64,000 nucleotides of DNA from Seriola aureovittata (lineage: Eukaryota; Chordata; Actinopteri; Carangiformes; Carangidae), in assembly GCF_021018895.1 (NCBI RefSeq), contig NC_079384.1, positions 10,922,140 to 10,986,139 on the forward strand. Direction: 5' to 3'. Positions 52,719-64,000 of this stretch are shown here, one piece after another. A program made the translations under genes and the position numbers. Positions within the stretch are counted from its first letter, which is position 1. Each line of letters begins with the position of its first letter. The notes beneath the pieces are model-generated. The model saw nothing but the letters and a program-made list of their open reading frames with translations, was not told where the DNA came from and did no database searches.

Positions 52719-55700
52719 TTAAAGGTTGCCAGTGAGGGCCGAGTCCATGAGGTCATCATCTTCATTTCTCATATACATTGGACTGGGCCGGGATGGACGC
52801 TCTGAGCCCAGCATAGACAAAGATGAATCTGAAGCCGAGATGGGCGACCGAGACCAACTGTCTGCTTTAATTGGATGCGAGGACGGCCCCATGGACATTG
52901 ATGACTTCTTTTTCTCTTTGTCCCTGTCCCTTTCTCGGTCTCTGTCCCTCTCCCGTTCCCTCTCCTTCTGCTTCTTCTTCTCTTTCTTGTGTTTCTTGTG
53001 CTTCTCCCCTGAGCTGAGGGGGATGGAGCTCATGTAGTCCTGGGGGGGAAGCGGGCGCATGGTCTGGTCGTCGTCTGAGCTGGGGCTGTTCTGGTGGGAC
53101 TTCTCGGCCACAGAGCTGCTGCCCGACTCGCTCTCACTGTCGTGGTTGAGCGGTGTGTATCCTGGTGAGCGGCTGTGGCTTGGGGAGGAGCGGTCATGCT
53201 TGGGAGTTGAGCCGCTGAAAAGGGGGGATGCTTTGAGGCTAGAAATTTGGGGACGCATAGAGTCACCGGATCCCTCCCCTGCTTTCTGAAGGGTCACTTT
53301 GGCCTTGATGCTTGGTGAGCCACCATCTGGTTTGCTAATGATAATTTTGGCCAGACCAGTCGTGCTTACCCCTCCTGTTTTTGGGTCCATCAGCTTTTTA
53401 TCACCACTGTTCCCTCCAGAAACAGATACTTTTGCTTTTGCCTCTTTATCAGATTTTTCCCGCTTATACTCCCCACTTTGGGAGGATGAGGCATGCTTGG
53501 AAGGACCCATGTTTGAAGGTCCACTACTGGGAACATTTCCAGGACCACCACCAGGGGCAGAGGAACCAGTTCCCCCTACTGGTGGCCCAGCCTCACACCC
53601 ATCCTCCCCCACTCCGCCTCCGCCTACACTCTTCAGTTTGTCTATGACTGCCGTAAGAGAGGGCTTCTTGTTTCTACTGGGAGACTTCCCTTTGGCGTTG
53701 GGATTATTTGCATTGTTTTGACCAGCCCCTCCACTGCTTCCACCTCCACCCCCACTTCCTCCACCTCCTCCCCCTCCACCACTGCCTCCACTTCCACTTC
53801 CTCCCCCTCCTGCCCCTCCGCCCCCTCCACTTCCACCTCCTCCACTACCATACTGAGACTGGGATCCTCCCGAGAAAGTCATTGAACCAGATGAAGAGGA
53901 GGAGCTGGAGGATGACGAGGACGATGTGGAACCAGAGGAGGAGCCCCCACCCATTGGCTTCTGGGAGCTCATGCCTCCACCAGAAGAAGACTTGGACCCT
54001 CCTGAACTGCCACCTCCTGAGCCCATTGGTGATTTAGCCTTGGAAGAAGGAGGTGTTCCTGGAACCTGGGACTGCTGCATTTTCATAGGGGAGGACAATT
54101 TGTCACCAGAGCTACTGGAGCGGGAGTGAGAAGGGGAGATGTTGGGTTTTATGTTTGGATTCATAAGAGACCCAGAAGGCTTCCCCCCTTGAGGTTTAAT
54201 TTTATTACTACTTCCAATCCCCCCTCCACTACCTCCAGGTCCAGACAGCCCATGTTTAGTGATGGGGGAGGATCCCGGTTTCCCGACACCCATTCCTTGG
54301 GAGGAGCCTTTAGACTGGGATGGCCCACCTCCACCCCCTACTCCGGCACTTCCTGGCTTGGAGCTGTTGCCTTGTGTCATGGAGCCTTCTTTGGACTTAA
54401 TCTTCCCTGAGGAAGATGAGTGAGAATGATGGCTTTTGCTGCTGCTGGTTCCCCCTGTTCCTCCTGTGCTGCTTGTGGCTGAGCTGCTGGAGGTGTATAC
54501 ACTATGGGATGAAGTCTTCCCCCCAGTTATGGTCCCTTTTGGGATCTGAATTGTGATTTTGGGAATCGGAGGTGTGGCACCACCCGGAGGCGTTTGTGAA
54601 CGTCCTGAACTACCAGGGGACTTGGAGCCTCCTCCACTTATACTTCCCCCAGAGCCTGAGCCACCACTAGGAGGTGTGTATGGTCGTCCACCTGAGCTGT
54701 GAGAAGGCGACTTTCCATCAGGGTCCAGCTTTTTGCGTTTGGGAGGCTTATCTTTAGACTTTCCCTCACTGGATGGGGTCCTGCTACGTTTGACCTGTTT
54801 GCCCTCTGTTGAACTGCTCCCCATTCCCATCCCAGAACTGCTCCCTCCGCTACCCCCATTTTCATCCTTTGGCCGCATGAGTCCCTGTTGCTGTTTAACT
54901 TTGGGTTCTGCACTTTTAAAGTCACCGCAAGCCGCTCCGAGGCCCATCATGAGGGGGCTCTGGGACCCTCCGCCATGTGCGTCTCCCAAATCGGGAGCCT
55001 GCCCCAGAAGCGGTTTACCACCACCACTGTTGCCTCCAAAAACTATTCCCATATCAAAAGGGTCCTTCAGTGAGGGCTCTGGGGTGCTCTGCCCATGTGG
55101 AGTGGGATTCTGAGGCGTTCCTGATGGAGTGTTTTGCTGGCTGCCTCCCCCAAAACCCTTGACCAGGTCCATGTCTGCATCGGCGCTTGGAGAGCTGTCA
55201 TCGAAGTAATTCTGCGAGAAGGTATGGCCTGAGGTCAGGAGGTCCGGGTTGAAGTCAGCAGCGTCAGGGAAAAAGTTGGTGGAAGAGGAATCGCTGGTGG
55301 GAGTGGCAGCAGTTGCAGCTGCCTCAGCAATCAGATCAGCAGCGTCCGTGAAAGGATTCTCATTGCTGTTGGTATTGAAAATGTCTGCTGAATCAAACAC
55401 TGCGCTGCCCTGGCCAGAACTGGAGGAGTCACGAATGGGAGTACCTAGGGGGCCTCCATCCTCCCCACCACTGCCCATGGGGTGCTGCCCATGGCTGCCA
55501 CCACTGCCTTTGCCTGTCTGCTCAGGCAAATCTGACAAGATTTCTGTGATATCAGGTCCAATGCTATCAGAGCTAGAGAGGCGGACCATGCGAGGTGGTA
55601 CGGTACCTGGTGGTTGCTGTTGCTGAGACTGGACATGAGACTGTGAATAAGGCATGCCGGGGCCAGAGGGCGGTGTTCCACATTGGCTAGGTGCTGGTGT

Positions 55701-56625
55701 GATACTATGGGGCGTGTCTAAGCCATCACCAGTCAGGTTTACATCAAAGATAGAATTCTGAGCATCCACATCCATAGAGAGGAGCTCACGATGGAAATCA
55801 TCTTCATGCGTGACTGGATGGTGCTGGTGGTGCTGCGGCATGGAAGATGCTTGTTGAGATTTCATGCCTAAACCACCACCTGGAGCAGTGCCAGACAACA
55901 CGCCACCCTTTTCTGATGTCCGTGGGCGCTTTTTCTTCCCTTTTGTGCTCCCTCCAGGGCAGTTTCCACTCATGCCTTCTGTCCGTGGGGAGCCGGATGA
56001 AGAATTTTGCCTCTCTAATGGACTAGAACCATACAGTGTAGCAAAATCTTGGGTGGGGTTGTCTTTCAACAAATTCATCAACATAGGATGATTCTTGGTG
56101 TTGCTGGCAGGGGACGATGTTGGCGGTGGAGTTTGGTGGGGAGGTGGTGCATTCTGGGAGCTGGGACTGGAACCCACACTTCCAGTTATCTGTAATAGAC
56201 TTGTGAGTATGGGATTCTGGGTGACTTTGTTGTAGTCATCAGTATGGCCCTGACCTTGCTGTTGTTGCTGATGCTGTTGCTGCAACTGTTGCTGCCCAGC
56301 CACCCCTCCTTGGGTTAGGCACTCTCCTCCTTGGCCCTGCCTCTCCGTTCGGGAAATTCCAAACAGAGAAGTAATCGGACCTGTAAAATTGGGTCCCCCG
56401 GGGGGTCCTCCTGTGGGTGTGTTGCCCCCTGTGAGCCCAGGCAGCCCCATTGGGTTAGTGCCATCACCTGCTGCCATGTTGTAGGTGGGACTACCAGAGG
56501 GTGGCAGATTATTCTTCACCATGATCTCCACCGTCTGTGCAATTAGTGAGAGAGCTGGAGTGTCTGCCTGGATGGTCTCTGCTTTCCTCCGAATGGCCCG
56601 CATGGTAACAGGGATGGACATGCAT
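52719..56625 (-). other. med1: med1 last coding exon: nuclear-receptor boxes and intrinsically disordered tail
   Basis: One 3.9-kb exon encodes residues 535-1836, mostly low-complexity Ser/Gly/Pro/Lys sequence. Two LxxLL nuclear-receptor boxes are intact: LTSLL (56193-56207, about residues 675-679) and LMNLL (56067-56081, about residues 717-721). Other landmarks: a Gln-rich stretch (56255-56294), SLERQNSSSGSPR-like sequence, TPPIPKITIQIPKGT, a long Ser run then Gly runs (about 53.72-53.95 kb), and SPSRNKKPSLTAVIDKLK. The last parts are a KHKKHKKEKKK basic block (52.9-53.0 kb) and the conserved acidic end DDDLMDSALTGN. Antisense open frames over this exon are composition shadows. Confidence 0.96.
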
Positions 56626-59600
56626 CTAGGGGAGGGAGGACACAATTTCCTACATTACTACTGGAAAACATATTGTCCAAATGTATGTATTCAGAGGGAA
56701 ATAACAATCTCACCTCTGGACCACTTTGGTGATGAATTCATCAGTGCAGATCAGAGCATCTGACAGTCCTTTATATAGTTTGCAGGATACCTGTCTGGAG
56801 TCAATCACCTCCATCACCACTAGGGGTCAAGTGGAAAAAAGGGCTGATTAGCCACAGACTGTCACTGAAACTTGACTGTGACATCACTAGCACTCGCATT
56901 AGTATCTACATATCATGCATTACTGAGATGTAGCAAACGTGAGCGCTCACCACAGACTAACGATTCATTGACTGGATGCTGGAAAGAGACGCTGAAACTC
57001 GAGTCGGTAAGAGGGCATACTTCAAACTGAAGCAGGCCTGCACTGTCTGGGGGGGGGGACAACAGCAGAAATGCTACACTTGCCACCAAAAAAAAATAAT
57101 ACAATAGCCAACAAATCAGAAGCCATATGCTCACCTTCTTTGATGGAAGTTCGTTTAACACAGCTGCCAATCAAAGTGTTATAGGCTGCCTGGTGCCGGA
57201 TGATATCCAACAGGACTGGCACTTGTCCTGGGTGGCGAAAGGGGATCTTAGACACCAGCGCTCCTTGGAGGGAACGACCATCTTGCACCGGGGCATCACC
57301 ATTCAGAAAATAACAGTGCTGCTGATCTGGCAACACCTGTGAGAGAATGAAGACAATAAATAAAGACAATTTTTTTTGTGTGTGTGTGCATGCATATTCT
57401 TTTTTTTTTTTTTAACTTAATAACAAAAGCAGCAAAAAACACCATTACATAACAAGACAGCAGAGAGAAGTAGAGTAGTGGTGTCACTCATAAACAGAAA
57501 GCAGAACAAAGGGTAATATGCAGAAAATTGCTGTGATAGTAATCCTGATGAAGAAGCTCTCACAATAATTGACAGGTTAGAAATGTAATAATGAAATAAT
57601 TATACTGAATTTAACGTAACTGACAATAAGCCCAAAACAGAGCAGATTAGAGTTCCAATGAGTGACCAAAGTTACGAGAAAAGCAATGAAAAGAAAAAGT
57701 GAAAAGGTTGGCCTTTTACGGCCTGTATAACATTGCTCTAACCACTGAACAATCACATAACGATAAAGTGCTTGTGTGTGTCTGCTCACAGAATAGAAGT
57801 GCATATTATGTGAGGGCGGCGGTGTGGAGCTGCCTTCCTCCAAGAGCTGGAGCTGGCTCTGGACAATTAACTGGTAAAGAGGTGAGAGGCTGGGTGAGGT
57901 CTCAAACACTGGGATCGCTGGGGGGGGGGGGGAAATAGAGGTTTAAGTTTAAATCATCAAAAAAAAGTCAGTCATCTAAGGACATATTTATGAATTAAGA
58001 ATACAGTGTTCCTGTGATGCACTCACAAGTAGCATTTCCCATCCTCTGAATAAAGGACAGTGAAAAAGGCATGGGGCGGTTCATCTTGAGGAAAAAACAA
58101 GCTGGCAGGTCCACGCAGTTGGAGTTAGTCACAGTGGAAAAGGACGGTGTCCTGAAATGCACCGAAAGTAAAATCATCAGTTGTCTCCCTTTTTTCTCAA
58201 CTAGCTCTGTGATAGGACCACTAACATAATACACTTTCTTACCCCTTGTTGTCCACTGGGTGGGATCCAGTGATGAGTGGAGCGATTGGGAGCTTGTAAA
58301 TGGCGGAGGTTCCCTCGATTGTCACGGAGACACTGGCACCCAGAGAGCGCGGAACTGCAAAAAAAAAAAAAAAGTGCCAGAGGTCACACAAGGATAACTG
58401 CAATCCCTCAGCAAATCACATGGCTAGTGGCTGGTGGATATTCCTTTGCTCCTGTGGACACTTGTCGTCCACGTCCTCCACGCACTTACCATTGTTGTCT
58501 GTTAAGTTGAGCTGTGTGCCTGTTCCCTCTTCAAATATGTCATAAGGGGACACATAACACTGAAGAGTAACAAGATGGCCACCACTCCTGGCTGTCAGCA
58601 AGCCCACACTGCCATGAAGAATAGTCTCCACTGTATTTGCATTGGTTGCTAACCTAGAAAAGACACATCAATTACAAATCATTTGAGAAATGCTCAAAGT
58701 TGGCTTTTTACTCCATATTTTCAATTGATACTACGAGTTAAGTAAATGTATATTTTACGCAGTGCACTGATTTATTACATAGGATACATTCTTTTAATAT
58801 TAAACCCTCAAAAATGAAAAGTTCCACCCTTGCTACCTCTCCTAAGATTACCTTTAATACTCTGATTAGGACTCTCTTCCTTGCATAACTCTGTGAATGA
58901 TCACAGTGCTCCTTCAACAATCAAATGAAATTTAAAAAATGTACATTTACTGTTAGCTTCATTAGCCCACAGCATGACATCATATCCCACACAATACTAA
59001 AGCTGATGTGCAAAGTAACAAAAAGAGATTTTGTGAACTTACCTAAACATGTGCATCATCTTGGTGAGATCAAGCTCCAAAGACTGCAGCGCTATATACA
59101 TCTTGGTTTTCAGCTTACTGGAACAGAAGCAAAGAAGGGTAATTAACTATAACGGACACAAAAACAATAAAAAGCATAAAGATATGTGGCATCTGTGTCT
59201 TATAAAAGAACTCGTCTTTGATCGGGTCTTCTGGGGATTCACATTTTCACACAAACGTGAAGGAGAGAGATGTTCATTTTTCCTTTAATGGAATCGATGG
59301 GTTCACCATCAAGTCAATCTATCATTTGTGTAAAAAAACAAAAGTCCACTTACTTGTCTCCAGGGAGCTTGTATAGGCCGACCAGTCCCTTCAGATGTTT
59401 GGAGAACTCTTCAAAGTTCTTTTCCCTGATGACAAGCAGGAGAAGAGGTGGTTGAGACAAGTATTTCTCACAGACGCCAGCATTAGTCCACAAAATAAAA
59501 CTAAGAAATTCAACACTGAAGTCTGTGTATCAGATGGGAGTGTACAGTAAAGTGTGCGGTTTCTACTCACCTTAGATGCTGAATCAGCTCGGGACAACTC

Positions 59601-62600
59601 TGTAGCCAACAAAATAAAGGAAAAAAAGGATTTAATACACTCATTGACAACGCCTTTAGTAAAGGTGGATGAATGAAAATAAATTGAAGGGTGGAAAGGT
59701 ATTCAACTTCTCTTCAAGGACAAAGACTAAGAGAAATTCTTAAAAATGTGGTAAGCTAGTATAAAATTCATAGTAAGCAATGACCAAGCTTTGACTCATG
59801 AGCCTTATAGAGAAATATGGAAGTTAGAGTAGACTGACCGTGGGGTTTTCTCCCTGATGAGCCACCTTGACATCCACTAGCTGGCCAGTGGTGTCCAGCT
59901 GCACTTCCACATAGAACATGTCCGATGTGATGTAGCACTCTGTCCCTGATGGGCTGAGGTGGGAGCCCAGCCTGCGCAGGTGAGACAAACAGAAGAAGAT
60001 GACTGAGACAGACAGAAAACACATTCAATTTCCTTGTGTGTGCGGGAACAGCCACTCATCTGTTCCAATTTAGTCCATTTAGAAATGGTTTTAGTGTATT
60101 GGACAAGCAAGTAATTATCCCTGCTGACTGAGTCCACAATGCATAATTGCAAGGAATACAGTTCAGATGATAAGAACCTGCAATGTTTTAAGGTTAACCC
60201 AATCAGCGGTTCATTCTCTGCTGAATTTAGAAAAAAATAATCATCAACTGAACACCTTTCATCCCCCTCAATTTCCTGTACTGAGGGTTGCCCTCTCTAT
60301 CAGTCATAGACCAGGTTAGAGTACGAGAGAACAAGTAAAAGAGAAAGAACTCACATGTTTTGTCGAGCGATGGATTCTAGACGATCTGTCATGGAGGGCA
60401 GAGATGACACTGAAAGAGGAGGCAGAGATGAGTGGGAAATTTTAAAATCACGTAATGTAACCATGTCATAAAATTGTTGCCTAGTGGTCCTTCTGTCCAC
60501 AGACAAGTTTGTTTTAGGCAGCTTGGCAGTACCACTGGAATTTTCCTGGAATGTTTAACAGTTCATTTAAGTCTAAATACAGTTATGATCCCCTGTCTAA
60601 TGAAAGAAAGTAACATGTTTTAATGGAAAATGCTGCCCTTGAGTCTCACCTTTCAGCGCTCTCTGCAGGGTCTCCAGACAGGTGAGCAGGAGCTGGTGAC
60701 CTGCGGCATTCATCGCACCACGTTTCTCCTGGGACACAGCATGAGGAAAAACAGAGGAATAAGGGAGAAGTTGAGAGAAAAAAAAAAGTCTTTTATCAGC
60801 AAGATTTGATATTCACGTTTGTTCCACCACTTGCTTAGTCAGCACAATAGGTCAGACATTTAAATGTCATTACTATAATTTCACCGGCCTGGGAGATAAG
60901 TTATTAAAGTAAAAACTTGTTTGTGCAATGCAGTGATTAATTGCTTTAATGTATTTTAAATTGGTTAGTGAGTCTCTCTTGTGGGTACTAATGTGATCTG
61001 ATGAGGGATTGTCTGGCTGTCTAGCTGGCACTGCTGGGTCTTTATGGATATTATATCTGTGTTTGTGGCAAAGTTCAAATGTTAATACTCAACTAAATAG
61101 ATAAATAACTGATTATTTATTTTCAATGCAGGGAAAGAGTTCCACCCATAATGACAAAAATATTTTTTTAAGTGCTCAATTGAGAATTCAAACAGATTAT
61201 TTTTTATTTTCTCTCACTGAATCATGTCTCTGTCTCACCATGGCCTGACGCACAACTTTGCAGGTCTCCTGCCATGGCCGTGAAGCGTTGTGTTTGGCAT
61301 GAAGCCTCTCGAGCAGAGCAGTCATGCGACTCTGCTTTTCTGCTTCTGAAAAAGATGTAACACACATTAATGTATTTTTTACATATTTAATTTCCTTGTT
61401 TGAGATACTGTAAGCCTCACTACACCTCTACACTGATTCCATCTCTTCTCATGCAACTCCAACAACACATAGTGAAAACGATTAGTCTTTGTACTTGACA
61501 TTCACCATTTTCAAACATCTCTCATATCTCTACAGAAAATCTACTAAGGCTATAACAACATGATCATAACTATGTGGCAGGATTCCCAAAATGTCACTGG
61601 AACAAAAATAAACAAGTATACAGCAAATAGCCAACAACCTCAGAACACATGTACATAATATGTATACAAGAACATGTTGAAAATTTTCCAAAGTGATGAA
61701 AATTAAGGGTAGATATGATGAACAATAAGTCACGCAAGTTTACTGCTTTTTTATGTCAGGCCAAATCAAGTGAACAGCTTTTCTTTAATTAGCCAACAAG
61801 TAGTACGTTTTACATTAATGTCTTTTTTTTTATAAAATTAGTTAAGTAAATTATTAATGGTAGGGTGTCAATAAGACTATAAGTAAGTCCCTTACTTCCT
61901 AGTAGTTTCTTGGAAAGAACCCTACAGTTTGGTGCCAATTAAGTAAAAAACTAGAGCAAGTTAGTTCAAATAGTTGTGTTAAGTGTTTCATTGAAATTGC
62001 TCCATTTAAACCCCAGTTAATATTTATTAATGTAAACTTTATACTTAATTTATAGTGTTTATTTTGAATACATCCACATTTGCACGTTTACCTACTACCT
62101 TCTGAATAAAAGTATCTTGGTTGTGATTCCTTAGATTTTCAAATGACTGGAAGTGTACTAACTGATCACTCTATTTTACCTGTCATTAGTATCAAATTAT
62201 ATGGTTCTTCTGTAAACTTAAATAAATAAATTTGCATTGTAAAATAAGATGTTAATCAATCAAGTCACATGACATCCCTCAAAAAACAGGAGAATTAGCA
62301 ACCCGTGTTTGGCCAAAAAGAAGCTAGTGTTTTGTTATTATAAACTGTCAGAAGAGTTAGCTACTGCAGTGCTACAGTTTCCTAGTTAATATCGGGTAGA
62401 TAAGCGGGTTGCACCTTTCGATTAACACAACAAGTCAAAATAAGGCAAACATATGTGATGCCAATTATTACTTTCAGAGACATTTTGTGAAATACCTAAC
62501 ATTAGTGCTGGCGTTCCTACAAAGTTGATGTTAGCGAGTTGCTAACGTTAGCTATTAGCCCACTGCAGAGAGCTAGCTACTACTCTACCAAAAACAACAC

Positions 62601-62940
62601 TGCTCAGAGCCACCAACTTGTATTCACGGGCGATCGTTATTGAGTTTTTAAGTTGCCCACATACATGTGAACTCACCCACTTACAGACGTGTTAAGTCAA
62701 AGACGTAATGAACAATCGTTAGTGTTACACAGCCGGCTAAGTTAGCTGTTAGCCATCGTCAGCAAGCTAGATCATTATAATAACAAAAATCAGTAGTAAA
62801 ACACGGGTCATATTCTTACCTGTTACCTCTTCGGTTTTGGCCCGATCCCCATGAGTCTGATTCCCTCCTTGCTGAACCGAGATAGAAAGTTCCCTTGCAG
62901 GGCTGCCGCTTTGCATTGAAACACCAGGCCCCGCCGCCAT
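52719..62940 (-). CDS. med1: Mediator complex subunit 1 (MED1/TRAP220), complete
   Basis: MED1 is the Mediator subunit in the nucleus that contacts nuclear receptors and links them to RNA polymerase II. Coding exons in transcript order: 62820..62940, 61239..61345, 60650..60728, 60355..60409, 59839..59971, 59571..59599, 59354..59425, 59043..59117, 58490..58653, 58243..58354, 58027..58151, 57790..57917, 57135..57336, 56951..57046, 56714..56819, 52719..56625. All have AG acceptors and GT donors, and all phases join. The total is 5511 bases, or 1836 residues (human about 1581). The folded N-terminal region (about 45-590) follows vertebrate MED1 throughout, for example MTALLERLHAKHN, SGTECYITSDMFYVEVQLD, SHPVDNK, VDLPACFFLK and CMSIPVTMRAIRRKAE. 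The excess length lies in the disordered tail. Start chosen at the ATG with strong context (ACAATGG) opening MAAGPGVSMQ. An in-frame ATG at 63066 would add 42 residues. No frameshift or internal stop was seen. Confidence 0.97.
57047..62819 (-). other. med1: med1 introns 1-13
   Basis: Mostly short introns between the listed exons. The longest are intron 1 (61346-62819), intron 12 (57337-57789), intron 9 near 58.4 kb (short) and the interval 58654-59042. They are AT-rich and contain no recognisable nested gene. A T-rich run (57.40 kb) and a poly-A/T acceptor tract beside exon 10 (58358-58372) are the only simple repeats. Confidence 0.7.
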
Positions 62941-63100
62941 TGTTACCCACTTCGGCTCACCCACTTCGGTTTCCCCGCTTCGGTTCCCCGCTTCACCATC
63001 CGGGGATCCGTACAGTCTGAGCAGGGGAAAGACAAACCCACTTTCGTGGTGGGGATTTCTTTCCATTTCATACTTCAGTATGTTTTACAGACAGATGACT
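62941..63100 (-). promoter_or_regulatory. med1: med1 5' UTR/promoter-proximal region with tandem 14-bp units
   Basis: The 60 bases before the chosen ATG contain four tandem units of about 14 bp (minus-strand GAAGCGGGGAAC, CGAAGCGGGGAAAC, CGAAGTGGGTGAG, CGAAGTGGGTAAC). The region is CpG-richer than its surroundings, as expected of a housekeeping promoter. The transcription start is not visible, and beyond about 63.1 kb the sequence becomes AT-rich. Confidence 0.45.
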
Positions 63101-63600
63101 TTCGTCTTTAGCATAATTTCAGAATAATTTATTTCGTAGACTTATTTACTTCTGTAATTAATTTAGACTTAAAAAAATAAAACAAAATTTAAAAAAAAAT
63201 CATCTTTGATCTGTAATTTGGCACATCCTCACAATTATTTCTGAATATTTAGCAGCATAATTTAGGGGGAAACATAGCTTTTGTCTCTATTCAAACAAAA
63301 CCAATACCCAAATCTCTTGACTGGACTTCCTAAATTAAAGTCAATGGTCTGTTTATGACTCCAGATGGCGTGCGATCACCGCAAGTAAATGATTCATGAT
63401 TTGCCAAGAGCAACTAACCACGAATATCCAAAGGAAGGTTGAAATAATCATGTTAATTGTCTTCAAAAACAGAACAATGCAGCACCTTAATGTGGTGATC
63501 GTTTTTCCCTACAAATTCTACTTTTTTATGCCCTCTTGTATGAAACAATCACATGAAGCAATAGGTAATTAAGCAGTGGATAAAGATATTTTAAACAGCA
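63101..63600. other. AT-rich spacer upstream of med1
   Basis: I see no gene, RNA or clear repeat here, only AT-rich sequence with short A and T runs. Confidence 0.5.
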
Positions 63601-63613
63601 AATGCACAAACTG

Positions 63614-63614
<1 letters not shown>

Positions 63615-63661
<47 letters not shown>
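63615..63661. repeat. (CA)n microsatellite
   Basis: A pure CA run of about 23 units directly abutting the exon-like segment at 63662-63735. Confidence 0.95.
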
Positions 63662-63663
<2 letters not shown>

Positions 63664-63735
63664 GAGCCTATTGTACAGCTGAGCCTGTGGCAATGAGTGC
63701 TCTCTGGGGAGGATTTTCCCACCAACCATTATGAC
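63662..63735 (-). CDS. Unassigned exon-like segment (low confidence)
   Basis: On the minus strand a pyrimidine-rich acceptor (CCCTCTCTTCTGCAG) precedes 74 bases that are open in one frame and read VIMVGGKILPREHSLPQAQL then YNRLR. A GT donor follows that is itself the first unit of a (GT)n repeat. The base composition is less AT-rich than the flanks. I do not recognise the peptide. It could be an internal exon of a gene that continues beyond the window, or a chance splice-site pair. Confidence 0.25.
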
Positions 63736-63859
63736 CTGCAGAAGAGAGGGAGTAGGAGTGTGTGCATGAATACATGTGCATTTGTGCATATGCAATAATA
63801 TATTTGTGAACATGGGTTTAAAAACCACACACACACCCTCAAGCACACACACCCACACA

Positions 63860-63860
<1 letters not shown>

Positions 63861-63890
<30 letters not shown>
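63861..63890. repeat. (CA)n microsatellite
   Basis: A CA run of about 15 units with degenerate CA-rich sequence before it. Confidence 0.95.
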
Positions 63891-63893
<3 letters not shown>

Positions 63894-64000
63894 AGATAGC
63901 TATAGACAGCAGTGGAGATGGAGAGGGACCAGATTGGCATCGTCTGAGACAGTAGGCAGACCCACAGATAGACATGAGAAAAGAGGGGAGGTGCCGCTAT

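Noticed and set aside
53299..55626. Several plus-strand open frames opposite med1
   Set aside because: They are antisense shadows of the Ser/Gly/Pro-rich last exon and have no independent start, splice or homology support.
63526..63975. A minus-strand open frame of about 149 codons rich in Cys-Val repeats
   Set aside because: It is open only because (GT)n has no stop in this frame. Both repeat blocks dominate it. Only the 74-base part between splice-like sites is kept, at low confidence.

Overview
This window is vertebrate nuclear DNA, almost certainly from a teleost fish, probably a percomorph-like species. The evidence is split genes with GT-AG introns, AT-rich non-coding DNA full of CA/GT, GA and TA microsatellites, degraded copies of LINE and Tc1-like elements, and three protein genes that match vertebrate orthologues exon by exon. 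No bacterial-type features (operons, ribosome binding sites, CRISPR) are present. I could not assign a species.

Layout. (1) 1-653, plus strand: the last three coding exons of rpl19 (ribosomal protein L19), with stop and poly(A) signal. (2) About 0.65-11.6 kb: a convergent intergenic spacer with microsatellites and repeat fragments. (3) 11.65-37.1 kb, minus strand: a complete stac2 gene (SH3 and cysteine-rich domain protein 2). Its eleven coding exons join in frame to 416 residues. Intron 1 is 11.3 kb and carries a Tc1-like transposase remnant, a LINE reverse-transcriptase remnant and a 33-base poly-G run. (4) About 37.2-51.9 kb: a gene-poor spacer with LINE L2-like and other fish repeats, a perfect 21-bp hairpin and an isolated CRE/MARE-like palindrome. 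(5) About 52.0-63.1 kb, minus strand: a complete med1 gene (Mediator subunit 1). Its sixteen coding exons join in frame to about 1836 residues; the last exon alone is 3.9 kb and encodes the disordered C-terminal domain. (6) 63.66-63.74 kb: an unassigned exon-like segment on the minus strand next to long CA repeats.

The order rpl19 - stac2 - med1 matches human 17q12 (RPL19, STAC2, FBXL20, MED1), but I saw no FBXL20-like exons between stac2 and med1. The genes are not functionally linked. RPL19 is a cytosolic 60S ribosomal protein, STAC2 is a cytoplasmic adaptor that modulates L-type calcium channels, and MED1 is the nuclear-receptor-binding subunit of the Mediator coactivator.

I found no clearly new biological system. 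The observations most worth checking are the fish-type Gly/Ser expansion in MED1, the tandem 14-bp units and alternative ATG at the med1 start, a (UG)n tract at a stac2 3' splice site, the perfect hairpin at 45.2 kb, and opposed repeat copies bracketing the LINE remnant.
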